Shown one piece after another: positions 1 through 4,895 of a stretch of DNA of 10,723 bases. The stretch's first letter is position 1, and each line of letters begins with the position of its first letter. Made by a program: the position numbers and the translations under genes. The stretch comes from Candidatus Sulfotelmatobacter sp. (GTDB taxonomy: Bacteria > Acidobacteriota > Terriglobia > Terriglobales > Acidobacteriaceae). Below the pieces are notes generated by a model. It had not been told where the DNA came from. It saw only the letters and a list, made by a program, of their open reading frames with translations, and made no database searches. The stretch spans positions 1 to 10,723 of the forward strand of contig JASHTD010000259.1 in NCBI GenBank assembly GCA_030040725.1, in the 5' to 3' direction.

Positions 1-196
1 GGCCTTCTTCATCTTCGATGACGAGAAAACGCCAACAGCGAAGATGGTTCCGACCGACATGTCGTGCTATAGCTGCCACGCCGAGCACGCCGCCGTCGAC
101 ACGACGTTTGTGCAGTTCTATCCCACCCTGCTCCCGATTGCCCAGAGCAAAGGCACTCTCAGTGCCGCGTACAAGAAAGAGGCGGAACAAAAATAG
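1..196 (+). CDS. Cytochrome P460 family protein, C-terminal fragment
   Basis: The reading frame is open from the window edge (first full codon at 2) to a TAG at 194-196, giving 64 residues. The fragment carries a c-type heme-binding CxxCH motif, CYSCH (bases 65-79), followed by AEHAAVDTTFVQFYPTLLPI. This CxxCHxxHxAVDxTFVQFYP ending is the one I associate with bacterial cytochrome P460 proteins, periplasmic c-type heme enzymes related to those that oxidise hydroxylamine or nitric oxide in nitrifiers. In heterotrophs the substrate is usually unknown. The N-terminus, including any signal peptide and the crosslinking lysine region, lies outside the window, so catalytic competence cannot be judged. 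No gene follows closely on this strand. The family call rests on this C-terminal motif alone; another monoheme cytochrome c is the main alternative. Confidence 0.75.
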   Translation, partial: AFFIFDDEKTPTAKMVPTDMSCYSCHAEHAAVDTTFVQFYPTLLPIAQSKGTLSAAYKKEAEQK

Positions 197-223
197 CGGC
201 GGGATCGCCCCGTGCGAGGGTGC

Positions 224-254
224 CCCATGTCTCGCCTCTCTTGCGAGACGTGGG
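224..254. repeat. CCCA/TGGG-bounded hairpin repeat
   Basis: The left arm CCCATGTCTCGC (224-235) pairs with GCGAGACGTGGG (243-254). This gives 12 pairs including one T-G, with a 7-base loop. It is preceded by TG-CC, like the related hairpin at 3708-3741, which has the same CCCA/TGGG ends but different internal pairs. There is no T-tract after either arm, so it is more likely a dispersed repeat than an intrinsic terminator. Confidence 0.6.
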
Positions 255-334
255 AATCGCACTCTCCGGGGGCAGAACAACGTTAGTTGCCGCCACCTTT
301 TCAGCGCGATCATTGGTACTAGAAATTCAACGGA

Positions 335-400
335 GCGGGAGGATTCGCTCCGCGAATCCTCCCGCCAAGCTTCGTATCAGGGCATGGCTTTAGCCATGCC
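335..400 (-). repeat. Compound dispersed palindromic repeat, copy 1
   Basis: Two hairpins sit side by side. The first is 335-347 pairing perfectly with 353-365 (13 bp, plus C348-G352). The second is GGCATGGC (381-388) pairing with GCCATGCC (393-400). Read on the minus strand, the order and sequence match the element at 4009-4073, including the linker GATACGAA between the hairpins. The two copies lie in opposite orientation about 3.7 kb apart, in intergenic DNA on either side of rpsO-pnp. Confidence 0.75.
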
Positions 401-481
401 GAGAAGGCTGCTTTGAAGGGGCGCGGTCTCAGCCAAGCCAACATAAGCCGGACGACCTCAAACAGGACCGCGATCAAACAT

Positions 482-511
482 AAAAGGCCACGGCTTTCGC
501 CGTGGCCTTTT
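482..511 (-). terminator. Intrinsic terminator downstream of pnp, probably bidirectional
   Basis: A perfect 13-bp stem (482-494 with 499-511) encloses a 4-base loop. The stem core GGCCACGGC/GCCGTGGCC is bounded by A4 and T4, so both strands have the GC-stem-plus-U-run form. It lies 28 bp beyond the pnp stop. The minus-strand U-run continues as TTTTATGTTT, which favours termination of pnp; it could also stop read-through from the P460 gene on the plus strand. Confidence 0.85.
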
Positions 512-539
512 CGAATCCATGCAAATCCGTTAGAAAACG

Positions 540-2993
540 CTAGTATCTTCCGCCGCCTCCGCCGCCGCGTCCGCCACGGTCGCGGCCTCCGCCGCCATGA
601 CGTCCGCCGCGTCCGCGATCGCGTCCACGCCCGCCGCCGCCCGGCCGTCCGCCCCGACCGCCACGATCTCCGCCATGCGGCCGATCTCCCTGAGGACGAT
701 CATTTCCGCCAGCGCGCTGCGCGCCGGGATCGCGATTGAAATTCGGCTCGCCTTCCGCTTCCTCCGGAAAGTCTCCGCCGCCCTCAATCACCATCGTTCC
801 AGTCATTGCTGTTGCCGGAGCGCCTTCGGCCTGAGCCGCAGCTTCGGTTGCTCCTCCGCTTTCCACGCCGGCTCCGCCGCTGCCCTGCATCTTCGCGCGC
901 TGCTCCTTGAGGATCGCTTTGCGCGAAAGCCGGATGCGGTTGCCCTCGACCGCCAGCACCTTCACCAGCACCTGATCGCCTTCTTTCAGTTCGTCGCGCA
1001 CATCGGCAATGCGATGCTCCGCCACTTCGCTGATGTGCAGCAACCCTTCGGTGCCGGGAATGATTTCGACAAACGCGCCGAAATCCGCCAGCCGCGTGAC
1101 TTTGCCGAGATACGTCTTCCCGACCTCCGGAGTCGCCGTCAGATCGCCAATAATCTGCAACGCCTTCTGCGCCGATGCCTGGTCGCTCGACGCGACTTTG
1201 ACGAGGCCGGAATCTTCCACGTCGATCTTCACTCCCGTCTGCTCGACGATCGAGCGAATCATCTTTCCGCCCGGTCCGATCAGATCGCGAATCTTGTCGA
1301 CGGGAATCTGCACGGTGTAGAAGCGCGGAGCGAAATCAGAAATCTTCGCCCGTCCCGTAGAAATCACTTCTTCCATCTTGCCGAGAATGTGCATGCGGCC
1401 GCGCTTGGCCTGCGCCAGCGCCTCCCGCATGATCTGCGAAGTGATTCCGGCAACTTTGATATCCATCTGCAGCGCCGTGATTCCATCACGCGTGCCGGCG
1501 ACTTTGAAATCCATGTCGCCGTAGTGATCTTCGGCGCCCGCGATGTCGGTGAGAATGGCGTACTGATCCGCTTCCTTCACCAATCCCATTGCGACTCCCG
1601 CGACCGGAGCCTTCAGAGGAACGCCCGCATCCATCAGCGAGAGCGAAGCGCCGCAAACTGTCGCCATCGATGACGACCCGTTCGATTCCAGAATGTCGGA
1701 AACCACGCGCATCGCGTAAGGCCACGACTCTTCTGACGGCAGCACCGCCGACACTGCGCGCTCTGCGAGCGCGCCGTGTCCAATCTCTCTGCGTCCCGCT
1801 CCGCGCAGGAACGCAACCTCACCCACGCTGAACGGCGGAAAGTTGTAATGCAAAATGAAACGTTTTTTGGCTTCGCCTTCAAAACCTTCGAGGCGCTGCA
1901 TGTCGTCGCTGGTGCCGAGTGTTGTGGTGACCAGCGCTTGCGTCTCGCCGCGGGTGAAGATGGCGCTGCCGTGGGTGCGGGGCAGGATGCCGGCTTCGAT
2001 CCAGATGTCGCGAACTTCGTCGAACGCGCGGGCATCGGGACGCCGCTTCTTCTCGATCACTTCCTCGCGGAAGATGCGCTCGCGCAGCGTTTCATAATAG
2101 TGCTTGAGCTTCGCCTGCGCGTCTTCATCTTCTTCGGGAATTTCGGCCAACAGCTTTTTCTTAATCCCTTTGACAAGATCATAGCTTTCGGCTTTGGGAT
2201 GCTTCTTGGTATCGAGCGCATCCGATAATTCTGCGCCGACCTTCTTTTTCAGCTGATCGTAATATGCCTGGTCGAATTCCGGCGGCGTGACTTCACGCTT
2301 TTTCTTGCCGGCCTTCGATTGCAGGTTGTTGATCGCCGCGCAGATTTTCTTGATCTCGGTGTGGCCGAATTCAATGGCGTCGACCACTACTTCTTCGCTC
2401 ACTTCTTTTGCGCCGGATTCGATCATCACGATGCCGTCGGAAGTTCCGACGACCATGATGTTGACCGTGCTCTCGCGCATCTCGTCGTAAGTGGGATTGA
2501 CGATGAACTGTCCGCCGATCTGGCCGACGCGCACAGCGCCGATCGGACCGAGGAACGGAATGTCGGAAAGGGTGAGCGCGGCGGATGCGCCGTTGATGCC
2601 GAGCACGTCAGGATCGTTGCTGCTATCGGCGGAGAGAACGAAGGCGATGACTTGGGTCTCGCACTTGAAGCCCTCGGCAAACATGGGACGAACAGGCCGA
2701 TCGATCTGGCGGCTGGTCAGGACTTCGCGCTCGCTCATGCGGCCTTCGCGCTTGATGAAGCCTCCGGGGAAACGTCCGCCGGCGTAGGTGTACTCGCGGT
2801 AGTCGACGGTGAGCGGGAAGAAATCGATGCCCTCGCGCGGATCGGCATTCGCAGTTGCCGTGGCCAGCACAACGTTATCGCCCATGCGGACAACCGCCGC
2901 TCCGTGGGCTTGCTTGGCTAATTTTCCGGTTTCGAATGAGAGTTGCTTTCCGCCGGCGAGGTCGACGGTGACGGTACTAACTTCTGGTTTCAT
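540..2993 (-). CDS. pnp: Polyribonucleotide nucleotidyltransferase (PNPase) with RG-rich C-terminal tail
   Basis: PNPase is the phosphorolytic 3'-to-5' exoribonuclease of mRNA turnover, a ring-shaped trimer in the cytoplasm. At 817 residues it is about 100 longer than the E. coli enzyme (711). Domains in order are: first RNase PH-like domain (about 10-145), helical linker (about 240-310), second RNase PH-like domain (about 320-545) with the active-site segment DMDFKVAG...DGITALQMDIK (493-513), KH domain with the GxxG loop IGPGGKMI (572-579), and S1 domain (about 625-692). Beyond residue 700 there is an Ala/Gly/Glu-rich linker, then an Arg/Gly-rich tail (about 760-817). The ATG is supported by AAGGAAA at about 3001-3008; an ATG 7 bases upstream is out of frame. 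It lies downstream of rpsO, and a terminator follows at 482-511. Confidence 0.98.
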   Translation of the reverse strand: MKPEVSTVTVDLAGGKQLSFETGKLAKQAHGAAVVRMGDNVVLATATANADPREGIDFFPLTVDYREYTYAGGRFPGGFIKREGRMSEREVLTSRQIDRPVRPMFAEGFKCETQVIAFVLSADSSNDPDVLGINGASAALTLSDIPFLGPIGAVRVGQIGGQFIVNPTYDEMRESTVNIMVVGTSDGIVMIESGAKEVSEEVVVDAIEFGHTEIKKICAAINNLQSKAGKKKREVTPPEFDQAYYDQLKKKVGAELSDALDTKKHPKAESYDLVKGIKKKLLAEIPEEDEDAQAKLKHYYETLRERIFREEVIEKKRRPDARAFDEVRDIWIEAGILPRTHGSAIFTRGETQALVTTTLGTSDDMQRLEGFEGEAKKRFILHYNFPPFSVGEVAFLRGAGRREIGHGALAERAVSAVLPSEESWPYAMRVVSDILESNGSSSMATVCGASLSLMDAGVPLKAPVAGVAMGLVKEADQYAILTDIAGAEDHYGDMDFKVAGTRDGITALQMDIKVAGITSQIMREALAQAKRGRMHILGKMEEVISTGRAKISDFAPRFYTVQIPVDKIRDLIGPGGKMIRSIVEQTGVKIDVEDSGLVKVASSDQASAQKALQIIGDLTATPEVGKTYLGKVTRLADFGAFVEIIPGTEGLLHISEVAEHRIADVRDELKEGDQVLVKVLAVEGNRIRLSRKAILKEQRAKMQGSGGAGVESGGATEAAAQAEGAPATAMTGTMVIEGGGDFPEEAEGEPNFNRDPGAQRAGGNDRPQGDRPHGGDRGGRGGRPGGGGRGRDRGRGGRHGGGGRDRGGRGGGGGGRY

Positions 2994-3017
2994 TGTTCAT
3001 TTTCCTTTTGGAACAGC

Positions 3018-3045
3018 GAGCCGTGAGCAGTGAGCTGCGAGCTTC
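3018..3045. repeat. Four imperfect heptad repeats GAGCNNN
   Basis: The units are GAGCCGT, GAGCAGT, GAGCTGC and GAGCTTC, in perfect 7-bp register. They lie about 10 bp upstream of the pnp ribosome binding site. The array is short and imperfect. It resembles the heptanucleotide tandem repeats scattered through some bacterial intergenic regions, but this match may be chance. Confidence 0.4.
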
Positions 3046-3174
3046 GATTGGGTGCGCCCTCTTTGCTCCTCTTTTGGGCAAAGGTGAGAACAAGAACTTT
3101 CCCATCCCTGCGTGGGATTGGTGTGGTGGGATGCGCTCAAACGATGCACGTTGCAGAAGGTCCTTCGATGCTTT

Positions 3175-3194
3175 CCGTCTTCAACGGAAGACGG
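3175..3194 (-). other. Hairpin in the rpsO-pnp spacer
   Basis: A perfect 8-bp stem, CCGTCTTC (3175-3182) with GAAGACGG (3187-3194), encloses a 4-base loop. The minus-strand RNA loop is CGUU closed by C-G. It could be part of the folded pnp leader. Confidence 0.45.
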
Positions 3195-3238
3195 CGTCTC
3201 AGAGATAGGTTTCGGGATCCTTGGGATGGACTTGCGGC

Positions 3239-3286
3239 TGGTGCCTTATCCCACCTATCGCAAAAGCGCGATAGCATGAGGCACCA
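3239..3286 (-). other. Two-stem hairpin in the rpsO-pnp spacer (repeat or RNA structure)
   Basis: The outer stem is 3239-3249 pairing with 3276-3286: 11 pairs with one wobble, core GGTGCC/GGCACC. The inner stem CTATCGC (3255-3261) pairs perfectly with GCGATAG (3268-3274) around a 6-base loop. The internal segment ATCCCACC resembles the CCCA-type repeats elsewhere in the window, so it may be a dispersed repeat recruited into the transcript. Its place between rpsO and pnp makes it a candidate RNase processing or autoregulatory structure. Confidence 0.55.
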
Positions 3287-3334
3287 CATTCGTGAAATCC
3301 CCTCAGTCGTGAGGGTACCCGGGTTTCCCAATAA

Positions 3335-3601
3335 TTATTTGCGGATGCCGAGCTTGCCGATCACGGCTTTATAGCGCTCGGAATCGTATCTCTTGAGGTA
3401 GTCGAGCAGGCGACGCCGCTTGCTGACCAGCATCAGCAGGCCGCGGCGCGAGCCGTGGTCCTTCTGGTGCGTTTTGAAGTGGTCCGTCAGTTGGCCGATG
3501 CGTTCACTGATAATGGCGATCTGAACCTCGGGACTCCCCGTGTCGGTCGCGTGCGTCTGGTACCGGTCAATGACAGACTTCTTTTGCTCTCTGGCTAACA
3601 C
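3335..3601 (-). CDS. rpsO: 30S ribosomal protein S15
   Basis: S15 is a primary binder of the central domain of 16S rRNA and also forms an intersubunit bridge. From GTG at 3599-3601 the protein is 88 residues, against the usual 88-89. The frame stays open for another 37 codons upstream, but that stretch has no S15 homology and the S15 fold starts at LAREQKKSVI. Diagnostic motifs are HATDTGSPEVQIA (17-29), KDHGSRRGLL (47-56) and RRRLLDYLK (62-70). Residues His41, Asp48 and Ser51, which contact rRNA in known S15 structures, are kept. The usual second His of KDHHSRRGLL is Gly here. The nearest Shine-Dalgarno-like AGGAG is about 12 bases from the GTG, somewhat far. A candidate promoter lies at 3651-3680. 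pnp follows on the same strand. Confidence 0.97.
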   Translation of the reverse strand: MLAREQKKSVIDRYQTHATDTGSPEVQIAIISERIGQLTDHFKTHQKDHGSRRGLLMLVSKRRRLLDYLKRYDSERYKAVIGKLGIRK

Positions 3602-3650
3602 TACCCTGGTGCACTCCTGTTCTGTTTTCGATTTATCTTGGTGACGATTG

Positions 3651-3680
3651 AGGATACCATGCGGGCGGGACGGGGGTAAA
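3651..3680 (-). promoter_or_regulatory. Candidate sigma-70-type promoter for rpsO
   Basis: On the minus strand TTTACC (3675-3680) and TATCCT (3651-3656) are separated by 18 bases, each matching 4 of 6 consensus positions. The -10 box is preceded by TGG, an extended -10 TGN motif. This would start transcription about 40 bases before the rpsO GTG. The repeats upstream would then lie outside the transcript. It was predicted by eye only. Confidence 0.4.
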
Positions 3681-3707
3681 GCACACCACGAGACGTGTGC
3701 AGGTTGC

Positions 3708-3741
3708 CCCACCCTTTCGCCCGGTTTTGGCGAAGGGTGGG
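3708..3741. repeat. CCCA/TGGG-bounded hairpin repeat
   Basis: The arm CCCACCCTTTCGCC (3708-3721) pairs with GGCGAAGGGTGGG (3729-3741) over 13 bp with one bulged T and a 7-base loop. The outer CCCA/TGGG ends match the hairpin at 224-254, but the inner pairs differ while remaining complementary. This suggests selection or copying of structure rather than sequence. Confidence 0.6.
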
Positions 3742-3790
3742 ATCATTGGGTCCGAACGCCTTTGGGCGCTCGAGATTGTTGAGCGCATAG

Positions 3791-3850
3791 GGATGCTTCG
3801 ACTGCGCCATCGTTCACGAAGTGAACGACGGCCTTCGCTCAGCATGACAG
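3791..3850. repeat. Dispersed repeat of the CTTCGACT...CGCTCAG-ATGACA type
   Basis: The outer arms ATGCT (3793-3797) and AGCAT (3841-3845) pair. The centre CGTTCAC (3811-3817) pairs with GTGAACG (3821-3827) around a GAA loop, and the stem extends through T3810-A3828 and GCC/GGC (3806-3808 with 3830-3832). The framework TTCGACTGCG...TTCGCTCAG-ATGACA is one I recall as common between genes in acidobacterial genomes. Confidence 0.55.
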
Positions 3851-3899
3851 GAGTAGAGTGTGGGTTCCTCTGACTGGCGGCGGGTGGGGCGAACAGCGG

Positions 3900-3937
3900 G
3901 TTCCTCACCGGGCCTGCAGTCCGATTCGGAATGACAT
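3900..3937 (+). repeat. 38-bp direct repeat, copy A
   Basis: It runs from GTTCCTCACCGGG to GGAATGACAT. It is identical to 3961-3998 at 35 of 38 positions, with the copies 61 bp apart start to start. TTCC and GGAA form the outer ends. The 15 bases 3892-3906 (AACAGCGGGTTCCTC) recur exactly at 8544-8558. Two copies with a 23-bp gap do not make a CRISPR array. Confidence 0.7.
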
Positions 3938-3960
3938 TCGGCGGGCGGGCGGCCCACCTG

Positions 3961-3998
3961 GTTCCTCACCGGGCCTCCAGCCCGATTTGGAATGACAT
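3961..3998 (+). repeat. 38-bp direct repeat, copy B
   Basis: This is the second copy of the element at 3900-3937, with three substitutions, all in the interior. The substitutions turn the inner segment into GGGCCTCCAGCCC, where GGGC and GCCC pair. It lies immediately before the compound palindromic repeat at 4009. Confidence 0.7.
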
Positions 3999-4008
3999 CC
4001 GATCATTC

Positions 4009-4073
4009 GGCATGGCTGAAGTCATGCCCGGATACGAATCTTTGTTAGCGGAAGGATTCGCAAAGCGAATCCT
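4009..4073 (+). repeat. Compound dispersed palindromic repeat, copy 2
   Basis: The hairpin GGCATGGC (4009-4016) pairs with GTCATGCC (4021-4028, one G-T). A linker containing GATACGAA follows, then AGGATTCGC (4053-4061) pairing with GCGAATCCT (4065-4073) around AAA. It matches the reverse complement of 335-400 in hairpin order, loop position and linker. A linker length difference and several substitutions show the copies are old or independently placed. Confidence 0.75.
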
Positions 4074-4232
4074 CCCTCACGACTTCTCTCTCCATATCTT
4101 CCTGAGAGCCACAACGCAGCGCTGAAACCGCTGGGCCACCTCCGCGACTGAAATAGATCTTCGCCTGCGCGGATCCGACCTGCGTAGTCGTCCGAGGCTT
4201 GACCATCCTCCGGAGCAGGCGTAGGCTCGCGA

Positions 4233-4276
4233 GGAAAAATCGCGGCGTGATTTTTCCGAAGCTGCCGCGAAGGAGG
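4233..4276 (+). promoter_or_regulatory. Leader hairpin with possible pseudoknot next to Shine-Dalgarno
   Basis: A perfect 9-bp stem, GGAAAAATC (4233-4241) with GATTTTTCC (4249-4257), encloses the loop GCGGCGT. Loop bases GCGGC (4242-4246) are complementary to GCCGC (4264-4268), which directly abuts the Shine-Dalgarno AAGGAGG (4270-4276) of the gene starting at 4283. This permits an H-type pseudoknot or an alternative helix (4240-4246 with 4264-4270) that would reach into the ribosome site. A regulatory role is inference. Confidence 0.35.
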
Positions 4277-4282
4277 CCGGGC

Positions 4283-4834
4283 ATGGGGTTTCTTGGGGCG
4301 CTGTGGCTGCCGATTGTGGTCTCGGCGGTGATCGTGTTTGTAGCCAGTTCGATCATGCATGCGGTTTTGCATTATCACGAAGGCGACTGCAAGAAGTTGC
4401 CGGATGAAGACAAGGCTCGCGAGGCGCTGCGTGGCGTGACGCGCGGGCTGTACATCATTCCTTACGCCACGCACAAGACGATGAAGTCGCCGGAGATGCA
4501 GGAAAAATACCAGCAGGGACCGGTTGGCATGCTAACGGTCTTTCCGACGGGCTTGCCGCAGATCCCGAGGTTGATGGTAATGTGGTTCGTGTATTGCCTC
4601 ATCGTCGGATTCTTCGTGGCCTACCTCGCGTTCCACACGGTGGCGCAAGGCGCGAATTATCTGGTGGTGTTTCGGGTGGTCGGGACCGCGGCGTTCTTGG
4701 CGTATAGCTTTGCGCACATCGGCAACGGTGTCTGGAAGGGCGAACCCTGGGGCATGGTGATCAAGGAAGTATTCGACGGCCTGGTGTACGGTCTGCTGAC
4801 CGCAGGTACGTTCGGCTGGTTGTGGCCGAGATAG
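4283..4834 (+). CDS. Uncharacterised four-helix inner-membrane protein
   Basis: I do not recognise a named family. From ATG 4283 the protein has 183 residues. This start is chosen over an in-frame ATG at 4199 because AAGGAGG lies six bases upstream and the N-terminal helix then begins at once. Predicted membrane segments are about 6-29, 95-117, 126-146 and 158-180. The 65-residue loop between helices 1 and 2 is charged and conserved-looking (HYHEGDCKKLPDEDKAREAL, 30-49; SPEMQEKYQQGPVGML, 69-84). Helix 1 contains His26, His30 and His32 nearby, and Trp/Gly residues cluster at the C-terminus (WKGEPWG, FGWLWPR). The size and four-helix layout recall small DUF1761-like proteins, but that is only a topological resemblance. 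It stands alone, convergent with the 4896 gene. Confidence 0.85.
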   Translation: MGFLGALWLPIVVSAVIVFVASSIMHAVLHYHEGDCKKLPDEDKAREALRGVTRGLYIIPYATHKTMKSPEMQEKYQQGPVGMLTVFPTGLPQIPRLMVMWFVYCLIVGFFVAYLAFHTVAQGANYLVVFRVVGTAAFLAYSFAHIGNGVWKGEPWGMVIKEVFDGLVYGLLTAGTFGWLWPR

Positions 4835-4895
4835 AGGGGAGCGAACGAGTATCTCGGACCGTGATTCACCGAGAACGAAGCGATGCAGTCGCCGC

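Larger units (their letters stand above)
197..539. other. Repeat-bearing spacer between P460 gene and pnp
   Basis: This is 343 bp with no convincing gene. It contains, in order, a hairpin of the CCCA/TGGG type (224-254), a compound palindromic repeat (335-400) that has an inverted relative at 4009-4073, and a strong hairpin terminator (482-511). Open frames crossing it have low-complexity arginine/serine-rich translations and no ribosome binding site. Confidence 0.7.
2994..3334 (-). other. Structured rpsO-pnp spacer / pnp leader region
   Basis: This is 341 bp with no gene, probably transcribed on the minus strand between rpsO and pnp. Going with transcription it holds: a small hairpin just after rpsO (3300-3305 with 3310-3315, no U-run, so not a convincing terminator), a two-stem hairpin (3239-3286), a perfect 8-bp hairpin (3175-3182 with 3187-3194), short CCCA/TGGG pairings around 3090-3130, four GAGCNNN heptads (3018-3045) and the pnp ribosome binding site. 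In E. coli a stem-loop in the same position is cut by RNase III and mediates pnp autoregulation. Only the position is shared here; the function is inference. Confidence 0.55.
3602..4282. other. Repeat-rich spacer upstream of rpsO and the 4283 membrane gene
   Basis: This is 681 bp between divergent genes, with no supported coding sequence. From left to right: the rpsO leader and candidate promoter (3602-3680); a hairpin GCACAC/GTGTGC (3681-3686 with 3695-3700); a CCCA/TGGG repeat (3708-3741); a TTCGACT...CGCTCAG repeat (3791-3850); two direct copies of a 38-bp GTTCCTC...ATGACAT element (3900-3937, 3961-3998); a compound palindromic repeat (4009-4073); about 150 bp in which I see nothing (4080-4230); and the leader hairpin of the membrane protein (4233-4257). 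Confidence 0.65.

Noticed and set aside
18..416. 132-codon plus-strand open frame at the window start
   Set aside because: It overlaps the P460 end in another frame and runs through palindromic repeats; the translation has no family pattern.
597..1673. 358-codon plus-strand open frame opposite pnp
   Set aside because: It lies wholly antisense to an unambiguous pnp; its translation is rich in Arg, His and Ser with no domain pattern and no ribosome site. It is a shadow frame of GC-rich coding DNA.
2319..2921. 200-codon plus-strand open frame opposite the pnp 5' half
   Set aside because: Antisense to conserved PNPase core sequence; the Asp/His-rich translation is typical of a reverse-frame shadow.
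3300..3315. Hairpin just after rpsO as an intrinsic terminator
   Set aside because: The stem is 6 bp (CCCTCA/TGAGGG) and is followed on the minus strand by GATTTCACG, not a U-run.
3602..3741. Known S15-binding autoregulatory leader motif upstream of rpsO
   Set aside because: The best promoter candidate places the start near 3643, leaving about 40 bases of leader. The larger hairpins lie upstream of it, and I cannot match any of the described S15 leader folds.
3900..3998. Possible CRISPR array (two 38-bp repeats with a 23-bp spacer)
   Set aside because: Only two imperfect copies, no cas genes, and a related copy elsewhere with a different interior; it fits a dispersed intergenic repeat.
4852..4874. 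TCTCGG/CCGAGA inverted repeat between the convergent genes as a terminator
   Set aside because: Only six pairs with an 11-base loop and no T-tract on either side.
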